64,000 nucleotides of DNA. It comes from Scybalousia_A sp045221575 (GTDB lineage: Bacteria; Bacteroidota; Bacteroidia; Bacteroidales; P3). Within the stretch, counting starts at the first letter, position 1. Every line of letters begins with the position of its first letter. Location of the stretch: positions 1 through 64,000 of the forward strand of contig JBGUWU010000005.1 in assembly GCA_045221575.1 (NCBI GenBank). Direction: 5' to 3'. Shown here in pieces: positions 42,290 to 50,992 of this stretch. The notes under the pieces are model-generated. The model worked only from the letters and a program-made list of their open reading frames with translations. It did no database searches and was not told the origin of the DNA. The position numbers were made by a program, and so were the translations under genes.

Positions 42290-43525
42290 ATGAAAACAGT
42301 TGTAAAGAATATAAAAAGCCTTGTTCAAGTAGAGGACAAGGCTCGTAAGTTTGTACGTGGCAAAGAAATGTCTGAGGTTAAGACCATAGACAATGCTTAT
42401 CTATTAATAGAAGACGATAAAATAGCAGACTTTGGTACAATGGACAATTGTCCAAAAGCAGACAAAGAAATAGATGCAACAGACAGAATGGTTTTGCCTG
42501 CTTTCTGTGATTCACATACTCATTTAGTTTATGCAGGAAGCAGAGAGATAGAATATATAGATAAGATTAAAGGCCTGTCATACGAAGAAATAGCAGAGAG
42601 AGGTGGAGGTATCATTAATTCAGCTTTGCGTTTGCAACAAACTTCGGAAGAAAAACTGTATGAAGATGCAATGCAAAGACTGAATACTATAATGAAATAT
42701 GGTACAGGTGCTGTTGAGATAAAATCAGGCTATGGTTTCACAACAGAAGCAGAACTAAAGATGCTTAGAGTTATAAGACGTTTGAAAGAAAACTCTCCTC
42801 TTACAATCAAAGCTAACTTCCTTGGGGCTCACGGAATACCTTTGGAATACAAAAACAATGTTGATGCTTTTGTAGATAAGATAATAAATGAAATGATTCC
42901 AAAGGTTGCAGACGAAGGATTAGCAGACTTTATTGATGTATTCTGTGACAGAGGTTTCTTTACAGTAGAACAAACAGACAGAATGCTTGAGGCAGGAGTG
43001 AAACGTGGTTTAAAGCCAAAGATTCACGCTAATGAACTTGCAGCATCAGGCGGAATACAAGTAGGAGTAAAGTACGATGCTTTAAGTGTTGATCATTTAG
43101 AATACACAGGCGATGAAGAGATAAAATGTTTGCTTGATTCTAATACAATGCCAACAATACTTCCAGGAGCAGCCTTTTTCCTTAATATGCAATATGCTCC
43201 TGCAAGAAAGATGATAGAAGCTGGTTTGCCTATCGCTATGGCTTCTGATTATAATCCTGGTAGTAGTCCAAGCGGAAATATGCAGCTTGTACTTACTTTT
43301 GCATGCGTTAATTATAAACTATTACCACAAGAAGCTATAAATGCTACAACAATAAACACAGCATATGCTATGGACGTTGTGGATTGTTTAGGTTCTATAT
43401 GCAGAGGCAAGAGAGCCAATTTCTATATCACAACAAAAATACCTACTTTAGAATATCTACCTTACGCATACGGAGAAAACAAAGTATATAAGACTTTCCT
43501 TAATGGGAAAGAAGTCGTTTGTTAA
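42290..43525 (+). CDS. hutI: Imidazolonepropionase
   Basis: Hydrolyses 4-imidazolone-5-propionate to formiminoglutamate in histidine breakdown. 411 aa, amidohydrolase fold: metal site LPAFCDSHTHLVYAG, then GTGAVEIKSGYGFT, LGAHGIP, KIHANELAASGG and SVDHLEYTG, ending with the ASDYNPGSSPSGNMQ segment. The other hut genes (hutH, hutU, ftcD) are not nearby, which is unusual because they usually cluster. Convergent with the giant metalloprotease, with a shared terminator between. Confidence 0.96.
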   Translation: MKTVVKNIKSLVQVEDKARKFVRGKEMSEVKTIDNAYLLIEDDKIADFGTMDNCPKADKEIDATDRMVLPAFCDSHTHLVYAGSREIEYIDKIKGLSYEEIAERGGGIINSALRLQQTSEEKLYEDAMQRLNTIMKYGTGAVEIKSGYGFTTEAELKMLRVIRRLKENSPLTIKANFLGAHGIPLEYKNNVDAFVDKIINEMIPKVADEGLADFIDVFCDRGFFTVEQTDRMLEAGVKRGLKPKIHANELAASGGIQVGVKYDALSVDHLEYTGDEEIKCLLDSNTMPTILPGAAFFLNMQYAPARKMIEAGLPIAMASDYNPGSSPSGNMQLVLTFACVNYKLLPQEAINATTINTAYAMDVVDCLGSICRGKRANFYITTKIPTLEYLPYAYGENKVYKTFLNGKEVVC

Positions 43526-43552
43526 TACAAGAACTAAAAGTATTTTACATAA

Positions 43553-43583
43553 AAAGGGGACAATCTAAATGATTATCCCCTTT
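43553..43583. terminator. Bidirectional terminator between hutI and the M6 protease gene
   Basis: Stem AAAGGGGA-C-AATC with GATT-A-TCCCCTTT (one mismatch), 5-nt loop, with A run on the left and T-rich tract on the right. It serves both convergent genes. Confidence 0.8.
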
Positions 43584-43607
43584 GTTTTTATTCAGTGAAG
43601 GTTTAAA

Positions 43608-46600
43608 CTATTCTATTATTAGTTTTTTGTTTGTATTGCCTATTCTGATATAATAAACACCAGAAGAAAATTCTGTAACATTTATTGTTATCTTATTATC
43701 TCCCTGATGTAAAACAGAAGTATAGCGTATTCTTCCAAACTCATCTACTATTGTTAGAGTTTCTTTTGCTTTAAGTCCCTGAGCAGATATTGATACATAG
43801 TCTTTTGCTGGGTTTGGTAAGATATTTACTACTATATCGTTCTTTAGCTCATTTAAAGAAGAAGTCCAATAATGATTATATATGGTTACAGTGCTATCAC
43901 AACCATAGATACTTGACAATGTTAAGACAGTAGTGTCTATTTGCTCTGTATTACCTGATGAATAAGTAGTATCGTGTATAATTATATCATAAGTAGGCAT
44001 AACATTAAGAGAAAGTATTATAATTGTGTCGCAAGCATTAGCATGTCGTATTGTATCATAATATACTCCTGTTTGAGTTTGTCCCATATATGATTCACCT
44101 TCACAAATTGTCTGCTCAATAGGAATAGTAACCACACAAGGATTGGATCCTGTGCTTGAAGTGTCTAATGTAGTGAAGGTTATTACTGCTGTTGGACCTT
44201 GAACTTCATTAGCATTGAATGGGAAGACATATACCTTGTATTCAGTGTTAGGAATCAGTTCTTCCATACTGAAGGACATTGGGTTGTAAGTTTTTGTCCA
44301 ACCATTGTCCAAACAATATTGTAGAATTAAATTGTCATTTGTAAGTCCTAAGTTAGTAAAGGCTGTTGTTGAACCTTGAACTTCATAATAATAATTAGTT
44401 TGATCGTTTATAGTAATGCCAATATCTGCACTTGTTGTTGTTATGTTAGAAACATTAAGTGTTGCTATTGCAGTGCCTATTCCTCCTTGTGTTAATAAAA
44501 TATTATAAGAAGTTTTTATAAACACTGTATCTCCGTAACCTATTGCCCATACGACAATTTCATAATCTGTATTTGGGTTTGTGTAATAAGCTACTGTATC
44601 GTTCTGTGTATATTCATCAATGTAGTTGTTCTGTATTAAATAACGCAAAACTTCATTCATAGACAAATTGTATTGATTTGCAAAATTCTCAATAGTATTA
44701 TCTGCATAACGCGTTGCATAGTATTTTTGACAACTTTCATTCATAGTATAAGACCATTGAGAAACTAAAGAACCATTATAATAGAATGTATCCACATCTG
44801 ATATTGTTACATAAGGAGCAGTTATTACTGAATCTAATGTTGTGAATGTTATATGATGAGGAGTACCCATTGTTCCGCTTGCGTTGAAAGGTATTGCCCA
44901 AAGAGTATATTCTCTGTTAGGTATCAAATCAGTCATACTTAAAGAAAGGTCATCGTATGTCTTTGCCCAATCATTGTCGATACAAAACTGAACAATATCT
45001 GTTGCTGTGGTAAGATTGTTGTTAGTAAAGGCTGTTGTTGTGCCTTGTATATAATAATAGTAAAACGTTTCACTGTTCTTTGTTACAGCAACATCTGCAG
45101 AAGTAGAGGTAATATTTGAAACGCTTATATTAGCGGTTGCAAGTCCTGTTCCTCCTTGACTAAATGGAATATTAAATGTTTGTTTAATAAATACTGTATC
45201 TCCATTTCCTATCGCCCAAATGATTATTTCGTAATCTGTATTATAGTCAGCATAGTAAGCAACAGTGTCATTTGCTGTTCTTTGTGTTATATAATTATGT
45301 TGGATTAAATAGTTTAACACCTCATTCGCCGTAAGGTTATTAGCAGAAGCGAAGTCTTCAATTACATTATCTTGATAGAAACCTGCATAATAACTTTGAC
45401 AATTTTCATTCATAGTATAAGACCATTGAGCAACCAAAGAGTTGTTATAATAGAAAGTGTCTATAGTTGAAATATCTACATTTGGAGCGTAAGGGTTTGG
45501 AGCGATGAATGTCTTTGTGTAAATAACAGAGTCCCCTGCTGTAGTTATAACCATTAAATCCAATTCATATTCTTGTCCAACGGTTAAGTTAGACCACCAC
45601 CAGTTCCATGTGTCCAAAGAAGTTATGTTACTATAAGAACCATTAACAAAGTAGTTCATAACATAAGGACGTGTCTCATCCCAATAAGTAGCATAGTCAT
45701 TTAACCAATTAGGATACCAAAGATAACGAGTAAATTTACTCGCATTAGAGTAAGGAGTAAAATCAAAGTGGGTATAAACTGTTCCATCTTCTCCTATTGT
45801 TACGTAAGGCTCTGAAATATCCATAGCTCTTGTATTAACAGATTTGATAGAAGAAAGCATTAATGTTCCATCAACATAAGCAAAAGCACGATAGTAATAT
45901 TTACCTGAACTTAGATTAGAGACCAGTACAGATATTTCTTCACCGTTGCTATTGTCATAAATGGCATTGTTACTATTAAAAGGACAAGACGCATTGGTTG
46001 AATAAACAATACCTTTGGAAGTAACATTATGAGAACCTACATTTTCTAAGTATCCTGTAGCAAGGAAACCATCAGGATAAGTATCTCCAGTAGGTGTTTC
46101 ATTAACTTCTATTTCTAAATTAGAAGAATTGTAGTTAAACGCCATAGTATTATTAGAAGTATAATGAATACTTGTAACGCTGAGGTTAGGTATTAGTGTA
46201 CCATCATTAAGTTGAGGAGCATTAGGCGAATTAGGAGAGAACGAATTAATATTAGATATAGAACCAAAAGGAGCGTATGCATTTGTGCCATCATTATAAA
46301 CGCCTGTAGAAGGTTCAATAAACCAGCCTCTTTCACTTGGAGTAACGTTTATTGTATTGTTTCCGTATGTTAGCCAATTATTAATCTTTACCCTATCTCC
46401 ATGATATATAAGCATACCTTCACCAGGTATAAATAAATCCCAGCCAGCTTTTTTTCTCATTTCAAAGATAAAGAACTCATCACTGTTAGGTACTCCCACA
46501 TAATATCCTGTATCTGCTGTTCCATTTATTGCCCTAAGTCTTGCATTATCTCTTGGAGAAGAAAGAGTGTCAACAGTAACCCAATTGGTTATTATCTTTT

Positions 46601-47681
46601 CTCCAACAGAAAGATAAGGAGGAGTATCACCATTATTATTGTAAGAACCACTTGCCATTAAATCATAAGAACCTGTAGATACTGAGTTTCCGTTTGATCC
46701 TTCATAGTCTGTATCATAGTTGTCTGGAAAACCAAGAACATGACCAAATTCATGACACATTGTTCCTATTCCGTCCATTTGAGTAGAGTTTCTTTTCTCG
46801 GCAGAACATGAATAAGTCCAGATAAGAGTATTATCTTTATACACTTGATACATCCACAAAGCCCAACGATGAGGCCAAATTTCATCATCGTTACCTGTGG
46901 AAGATTCCGGAGTGCCTGCATAGATAATATGTATTCCATCAACTTCTCCATCATTATCATTATCAAAGTGAGAAAAATCTACATCTGGGTCCGCTAAATC
47001 TATAACATCTCTAACAAAATTTTGAAGGTTTTCATCTTCATTGACATTGCTTCCATAGTAAGCCATAGTGTTTGATAAAGTGTAAGGACCTACAACTCTA
47101 ATAGCCATATTGAATTGATTGTTAGAGTTATCAAGATAGTAATCTCTTACACTTCCATAGCCATTGTAATTAGGTTGTGAAACCAAATTAACAAAGTTTT
47201 GGTTAGTATAAGTAAAAGGAACATCAGAAAAACCAACTAAAATAACCAAAAGACTATCTGTTCCAATAGAAGGAAAATTATTTGTTCTTAAAGGAGAGCC
47301 TTGAGGTGCATTCCATTGGTTTATTTTGTTTGTTATCTGAGTAGAAGAGAAACATAAATTCCTACTAATATTTGAAACAAAGGCTAATTCATTAGCATCT
47401 CTTTCTTCTGCATTACTTGCAAGAACAGAAGATGCGATCATATTACCTCTTTCATCTAAAACAGCATAAACAAAATCTCCATTAGCATTCTTTAAAAGAG
47501 AATAGCCATCAAGAGTTTTTGCCCAATGAACTTTTTCATCTCCTTGAAGAATAAAGGAAAGAGTCTTCCCATTGCTTTGTTTAACAGTTATTGCTTTTTG
47601 TTTTGCAGGAATAGCAAGAAGCGAAGATACGCTAAAAAGCAAAACCATGACAAACGTAAAAAATAATTTTGTTGTTTTCAT
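43608..47681 (-). CDS. Secreted M6-family metalloprotease with T9SS sorting domain
   Basis: 1357 aa. Signal peptide (MKTTKLFFTFVMVLLFSVSSLLA), a propeptide-like region (KQSNGKTLSFILQGDEKVHW), then an M6 (immune inhibitor A-like) domain with the zinc motif HEFGHVLGFPD (H310, E311, H314). Residues about 520-620 form an Ig-like domain (TPTGDTYPDGFLATGYLENV). Two copies of a 225-residue module follow, beginning DTFYYNNSLVAQWSYTMNEN and DTFYYNGSLVSQWSYTMNES, with 'YTLWAIPFNA'-type Fn3 parts. A PKD-like segment and a type A T9SS tail (ILPNPAKDYVSISAQG ... KLIIE) end it. It is exported by T9SS to the cell surface or medium; target protein unknown. Confidence 0.93.
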   Translation of the reverse strand: MKTTKLFFTFVMVLLFSVSSLLAIPAKQKAITVKQSNGKTLSFILQGDEKVHWAKTLDGYSLLKNANGDFVYAVLDERGNMIASSVLASNAEERDANELAFVSNISRNLCFSSTQITNKINQWNAPQGSPLRTNNFPSIGTDSLLVILVGFSDVPFTYTNQNFVNLVSQPNYNGYGSVRDYYLDNSNNQFNMAIRVVGPYTLSNTMAYYGSNVNEDENLQNFVRDVIDLADPDVDFSHFDNDNDGEVDGIHIIYAGTPESSTGNDDEIWPHRWALWMYQVYKDNTLIWTYSCSAEKRNSTQMDGIGTMCHEFGHVLGFPDNYDTDYEGSNGNSVSTGSYDLMASGSYNNNGDTPPYLSVGEKIITNWVTVDTLSSPRDNARLRAINGTADTGYYVGVPNSDEFFIFEMRKKAGWDLFIPGEGMLIYHGDRVKINNWLTYGNNTINVTPSERGWFIEPSTGVYNDGTNAYAPFGSISNINSFSPNSPNAPQLNDGTLIPNLSVTSIHYTSNNTMAFNYNSSNLEIEVNETPTGDTYPDGFLATGYLENVGSHNVTSKGIVYSTNASCPFNSNNAIYDNSNGEEISVLVSNLSSGKYYYRAFAYVDGTLMLSSIKSVNTRAMDISEPYVTIGEDGTVYTHFDFTPYSNASKFTRYLWYPNWLNDYATYWDETRPYVMNYFVNGSYSNITSLDTWNWWWSNLTVGQEYELDLMVITTAGDSVIYTKTFIAPNPYAPNVDISTIDTFYYNNSLVAQWSYTMNENCQSYYAGFYQDNVIEDFASANNLTANEVLNYLIQHNYITQRTANDTVAYYADYNTDYEIIIWAIGNGDTVFIKQTFNIPFSQGGTGLATANISVSNITSTSADVAVTKNSETFYYYYIQGTTTAFTNNNLTTATDIVQFCIDNDWAKTYDDLSLSMTDLIPNREYTLWAIPFNASGTMGTPHHITFTTLDSVITAPYVTISDVDTFYYNGSLVSQWSYTMNESCQKYYATRYADNTIENFANQYNLSMNEVLRYLIQNNYIDEYTQNDTVAYYTNPNTDYEIVVWAIGYGDTVFIKTSYNILLTQGGIGTAIATLNVSNITTTSADIGITINDQTNYYYEVQGSTTAFTNLGLTNDNLILQYCLDNGWTKTYNPMSFSMEELIPNTEYKVYVFPFNANEVQGPTAVITFTTLDTSSTGSNPCVVTIPIEQTICEGESYMGQTQTGVYYDTIRHANACDTIIILSLNVMPTYDIIIHDTTYSSGNTEQIDTTVLTLSSIYGCDSTVTIYNHYWTSSLNELKNDIVVNILPNPAKDYVSISAQGLKAKETLTIVDEFGRIRYTSVLHQGDNKITINVTEFSSGVYYIRIGNTNKKLIIE

Positions 47682-47753
47682 TGTTACTTATTTTTTTATT
47701 TGTTTGCAAAGATAATATATTCAAGTGTAACACACTACTTTTTTGCAAAAAAG

Positions 47754-49004
47754 TTATTTAGTGATAATGTTTTCTGCACAGAGTTTGGCAGTAGAGAAAG
47801 CTATTTGCAGGTTGTAGCCTCCTGTGTCTGCGTCTAAGTCTATCACTTCTCCACAAAACGATAGGCCTTTTACTAATTTGCTCTGCATATTTTGAGGATT
47901 TATCTCCTTTAGGTTTATTCCTCCCATAGTGATAATAGCTTCTTTCCAACCCATATCGCCAACGATAATCTGTTTTCTTTCTTTCATATACCAAACAAGA
48001 GTGTTGTAGTCTTCTTCTTTTAGGTTCTTAGCCATTGATTTGCCATTGAATTTACATACTTGTAAAACGTCTTTAACCAAAGGCTTTGCGAACCATTTCC
48101 TTAATACTGAAGCTATATCTTCTGTTCTTCTTTGTGAGAAAACTTGGCGAATCTCCTGCAAAAGTTTTTCTTTACTTATTTTAGGTTTAAAGTCCAAACA
48201 GAGAAATAGTTTTGCTCCTCTGTTTAAGTCTTTTGCTACAATACGAGAAAGGGAAAGCATAACAGGACCGCTTAATCCATATTCATCTAAATAAACATCA
48301 CCAAAAAGTTTGGCTACAAGTCTTTTTTTGTCATCGCTTATGCTTACCTCACAGTTTTTAACTAAAAAATCTTGTAACTCTCTTGGGTATCCATTAGATG
48401 TTCTTAGTCCAACCAAAGCAGGCAAAGGCTCAACAATACTATGTCCTAATTCTTCTGCAAGATAATAACCATCACCTGTTGAACCTGTAGAAGGATAGGT
48501 TGCCCCTCCTGTAGCCACAACAACATGTTCTCCAAAAAAACTTCCAATAGAAGTATTTACACCAACAACTCTATTTTTTCTAACTATAAGATGTTCTACC
48601 TCGCAATTCTTTTCTATATGGACAAGAGGACTCTCTTCCAAAGGTTTCAAAAGAGTGAGGAAAACATCTAAGGCTTTACCACTCTTAGGAAATATTCTTC
48701 CGCCTCTTTCTTCCACAAGTTCTAAACCTCTTTTTTCAAAAAAAGAAATTATGTCTTTATTTGTTAAAGAATCAAAAGCAGGTTCAAAAAACTTAGGCGA
48801 AGAGATATGTTGAAAATACTCTTGTTTTGCTTTTGAGTTAGTTATGTTGCAACGACCTTTACCTGTTATCCTAAGTTTTAGTCCCGCTTGATGTTTTTTC
48901 TCTAAAAGGATAACATTCTTGCCTCTTTGCATTAAGATATTAGAAGCAAAAAGACCTGCAGCACCTGCTCCGACTACTATTATGCTATTGTTGTTGGTAT
49001 CCAA
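47754..49004 (-). CDS. HI0933-family flavoprotein (NAD(P)/FAD-dependent oxidoreductase)
   Basis: 416 aa. FAD-binding Rossmann start IIVVGAGAAGLFASNILMQRG, then LKLRITGKGRCNITNSK, the HI0933 hallmark, HVVVATGGATYPSTGSTGDGY, and a C-terminal GLSFCGEVIDLDADTGGYNLQ motif. Members (YhiN/BaiN group) are cytoplasmic; their substrate is unclear. Its start overlaps the 3' end of era by 20 nt, so translation is coupled. A two-gene unit era-HI0933 is formed. Confidence 0.94.
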   Translation of the reverse strand: MDTNNNSIIVVGAGAAGLFASNILMQRGKNVILLEKKHQAGLKLRITGKGRCNITNSKAKQEYFQHISSPKFFEPAFDSLTNKDIISFFEKRGLELVEERGGRIFPKSGKALDVFLTLLKPLEESPLVHIEKNCEVEHLIVRKNRVVGVNTSIGSFFGEHVVVATGGATYPSTGSTGDGYYLAEELGHSIVEPLPALVGLRTSNGYPRELQDFLVKNCEVSISDDKKRLVAKLFGDVYLDEYGLSGPVMLSLSRIVAKDLNRGAKLFLCLDFKPKISKEKLLQEIRQVFSQRRTEDIASVLRKWFAKPLVKDVLQVCKFNGKSMAKNLKEEDYNTLVWYMKERKQIIVGDMGWKEAIITMGGINLKEINPQNMQSKLVKGLSFCGEVIDLDADTGGYNLQIAFSTAKLCAENIITK

Positions 49005-49863
49005 AGTGTTTTAAATCTTTAAGATTGTTTCGCCAATTCTCTTTAACTTTGACAAAGAGTTTAAGATAACATTTTTTATTGATAAACTTTTCTATGTCTT
49101 TTCTCGCCTCAGTGCCAAGTTTTTTTATCATCTGTCCTTGATGTCCGAGTATTATCCCTTTTTGACTCTCACGTTCTACATATATAACGGCAGAAATATA
49201 GTCGGTGTCTTCTTTCTCCTTGTATTCATCAATAGAAACCTCACAAGAATAAGGTATCTCTTTATTATAGTAAAGCAAAATTTTCTCTCTTATTATCTCA
49301 GAAGCAAAGAAACGCATGCTTTTATCAGTTAGCTCATCTTTAGGGAAGTAAGGAGGATTCTCGGGCAGAAGTTCCATTATTGTTTCAAATATCTTGTCTA
49401 AGTTGAACTTCTCTGTAGCAGAACAAGGTATAACCTTAGCTCTTGGAATAATATTCTGCCAATAAGATACCTTTTCGTTTATTCTCTCTTGCGAAGAAAG
49501 GTCTATCTTGTTTATTATTAAAATAACAGGAACTTTGGAATTAATGATGTATTCCAATGTCTTCTCATTCTTTAGGCTTTCTCCAACTTCGGTAACCAAA
49601 AGAAATATATCCGCATCTTTCAAAGCTGAAGAAACAAAAGCCATCATCTGCTCATGTAACTTATAATGAGGATTAACTATGCCAGGAGTATCAGAATAAA
49701 CTATCTGAAAATCATCGCCATTGGCTATACCCATAATCCTATGTCTTGTGGTTTGAGCCTTGAATGTTGTTATTGAAAGGTTCTCCCCTACTAAAGCATT
49801 CATAAGAGTACTTTTGCCAACATTGGGATTGCCTATGATATTTACAAAACCAGCCTTATGCAT
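48985..49863 (-). CDS. era: GTPase Era
   Basis: Ribosome assembly GTPase that binds 16S rRNA. 292 aa: G1 GNPNVGKSTLMNAL, G2 TTFKAQTTRHRI, G3 DTPG, G4 INKID, and a C-terminal KH domain (SAVIYVERESQKGIILGHQG, the GxxG-like KH motif). Length is typical. It is directly downstream of tRNA-His with a hairpin between. The RNA-binding tail reads FVKVKENWRNN as in other Era proteins. Confidence 0.97.
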   Translation of the reverse strand: MHKAGFVNIIGNPNVGKSTLMNALVGENLSITTFKAQTTRHRIMGIANGDDFQIVYSDTPGIVNPHYKLHEQMMAFVSSALKDADIFLLVTEVGESLKNEKTLEYIINSKVPVILIINKIDLSSQERINEKVSYWQNIIPRAKVIPCSATEKFNLDKIFETIMELLPENPPYFPKDELTDKSMRFFASEIIREKILLYYNKEIPYSCEVSIDEYKEKEDTDYISAVIYVERESQKGIILGHQGQMIKKLGTEARKDIEKFINKKCYLKLFVKVKENWRNNLKDLKHFGYQQQ

Positions 49864-49888
49864 AAATAAATATTATATTAAAACCTAT

Positions 49889-49924
49889 AAAGGCTTCAAA
49901 TCCTCAAAGGATTTTGAAGCCTTT
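49889..49924 (-). terminator. Hairpin between tRNA-His and era
   Basis: Near-perfect stem: AAAGGCTTCAAATCCT (49889-49904) with AGGATTTTGAAGCCTTT (49908-49924), one bulged base. Only a modest T run follows on the minus strand, so it could be a tRNA 3' terminator or a partial attenuator for era. Confidence 0.6.
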
Positions 49925-49933
49925 TCCCCTAAG

Positions 49934-50008
49934 GGTACCTTGTGAGATTCGAACTCACGACCTTCGGAACCACAATCCGACGTTCTAACCAACTGAACTA
50001 AAGATACC
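49934..50008 (-). tRNA. tRNA-His (anticodon GTG)
   Basis: The minus strand folds as a full cloverleaf: acceptor GTATCTT with AAGGTAC, T8/A9, D arm GTTC/GAAC, anticodon stem TCGGA/TCCGA with loop TTGTGGT (anticodon GTG), and T arm GTGAG/CTCAC around TTCGAAT. The extra G at position -1 is encoded in DNA and faces discriminator C73, the histidine identity element. The 3' CCA is not encoded. A consensus promoter lies just upstream. Confidence 0.97.
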
Positions 50009-50026
50009 ATCTCTAAAATCAGTTTG

Positions 50027-50057
50027 CAAAATTATAAAGTTTTATTTAATTGACAAA
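50027..50057 (-). promoter_or_regulatory. tRNA-His promoter
   Basis: Minus strand TTTG (50057-50054), 19-nt spacer, TAATTTTG (50034-50027). It is a perfect consensus, 18 nt before the tRNA 5' end. Confidence 0.85.
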
Positions 50058-50185
50058 TTTTTTTCTCTTCTTTTTTAATAAATGGAGGAAATATTTTTTA
50101 ATTACAAGGCTATTTTCTTTTGTTTTTATAAATTTTCTTCTCACTTTTTATTAATGAATATGAACATTTGATTATAAAAAATTAA

Positions 50186-50216
50186 AATCAACTCTTTTTA
50201 GCAAAAAGAGTTGATT
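50186..50216. repeat. Perfect 14-bp hairpin with AATCAACTCTTTTT arms
   Basis: AATCAACTCTTTTT (50186-50199) and its exact complement (50203-50216), loop AGC. The same 14-mer occurs at 61067-61080 and, inverted, at 13897-13910. It could work as a terminator or protein site. Confidence 0.7.
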
Positions 50217-50278
50217 CTAGAAAAATAAAACTTGATTTTAATTTATTAAAACTTGATTTTTTTTTTGAAGCTTAAAAG

Positions 50279-50371
50279 TCCGCATACATAATAATGATTT
50301 TCTTATAGGGGGAAATTATGTATGCGGATAACTTTTTGATTATCAGGTATAATAGAATTTTACTCGCATAA
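50279..50371. repeat. Left cluster of GCATAC hairpin units
   Basis: Unit C (50279-50328) has a perfect 14-bp stem (TCCGCATACATAAT with ATTATGTATGCGGA) around a core TGATTTTCTTATAGGGG. It shares its right stem with unit D (50324-50371; ATGCGGA to CTCGCAT, weaker inside). The cluster is inverted relative to the right one. Confidence 0.75.
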
Positions 50372-50669
50372 AGAAATATTTTTTTGAACTCAGTATATTA
50401 TGTAATTGTTTTTTTAAAGTTAGTATTCTTTATATCAATACTTTACAAACGCTATCTATATTTATGCTATAGTCTGGCTTTATATTAAAGGTTTTAAAGA
50501 GATAAAAGATAAAATAACTTGAACTTTTTCCCTTTTGTTTTTTTTGTATAAAGATTTTAATTTATTAATAATCTGTAGTTGTCGTTCTTCATCTTAAGTA
50601 TAGGATTTGTTAAGAATTGTTTTGAGATTGTATTATTAAATCTTCAGTAAGAACAACGATAATTTTTTT

Positions 50670-50761
50670 TATGCGGGTATATTTTTTATCTATAAGAGAA
50701 TCAGTGTTTTGCTCGCATACATAATTTTCCCCTATAAGAGAATCATTATTATGTATGCGAG
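50670..50761. repeat. Right cluster of GCATAC hairpin units
   Basis: Unit A (50670-50718; ATGCGGG to CTCGCAT, core CTATAAGAGAATCA) overlaps unit B (50712-50761; perfect 14-bp stem CTCGCATACATAAT/ATTATGTATGCGAG, same core). Unit B matches left unit C in inverted orientation at 44 of 50 positions; four of the six differences keep the two outer stem pairs intact. Confidence 0.75.
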
Positions 50762-50992
50762 TGAATTTTTCTAAATTTTTAATAAATCTTGCAACAAAAA
50801 GTATTTTTTTAGTAATACAAGAAATAATTCTTCTGTCATTATATCCTTAAAAAAATGCAAAAAAATGTAAAATTTTCTTAGTGTAAATCAATAGGTTATA
50901 AAAAAATACAAAAAAAGTTTTATTTTTTCTGCGAACTTTTGAGTTTTTTGCGTATTAATAATATAGAATAGTATTATTACAACAAAAAGTAG

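Larger units (their letters stand above)
50058..50992. other. Long non-coding spacer with hairpin clusters
   Basis: About 935 bp without a credible gene on either strand. In order it contains a perfect 14-bp hairpin (50186-50216), a direct repeat of AAAACTTGATTTT (50228-50262), a left cluster of GCATAC hairpin units (50279-50371), about 300 bp of AT-rich sequence, and a right cluster in inverted orientation (50670-50761). Next come poly-A/T tracts and an 8-bp inverted repeat (50956-50979) just before the next gene. No consensus promoter for the downstream genes was seen, which is notable. Confidence 0.7.

Noticed and set aside
43608..47681. Possible frameshift or assembly error because of repeated modules in the giant protease.
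   Set aside because: The frame is open from signal peptide to sorting tail with all domains in order, so the gene looks intact.
50228..50262. Direct repeat of AAAACTTGATTTT considered as a CRISPR remnant.
   Set aside because: Only two short copies separated by about 9 bp; no spacer-like organisation.
50279..50761. Inverted clusters considered as the ends of an insertion sequence.
   Set aside because: The 300 bp between them has no transposase-like reading frame on either strand; a non-autonomous element remains possible and is reported as a finding.
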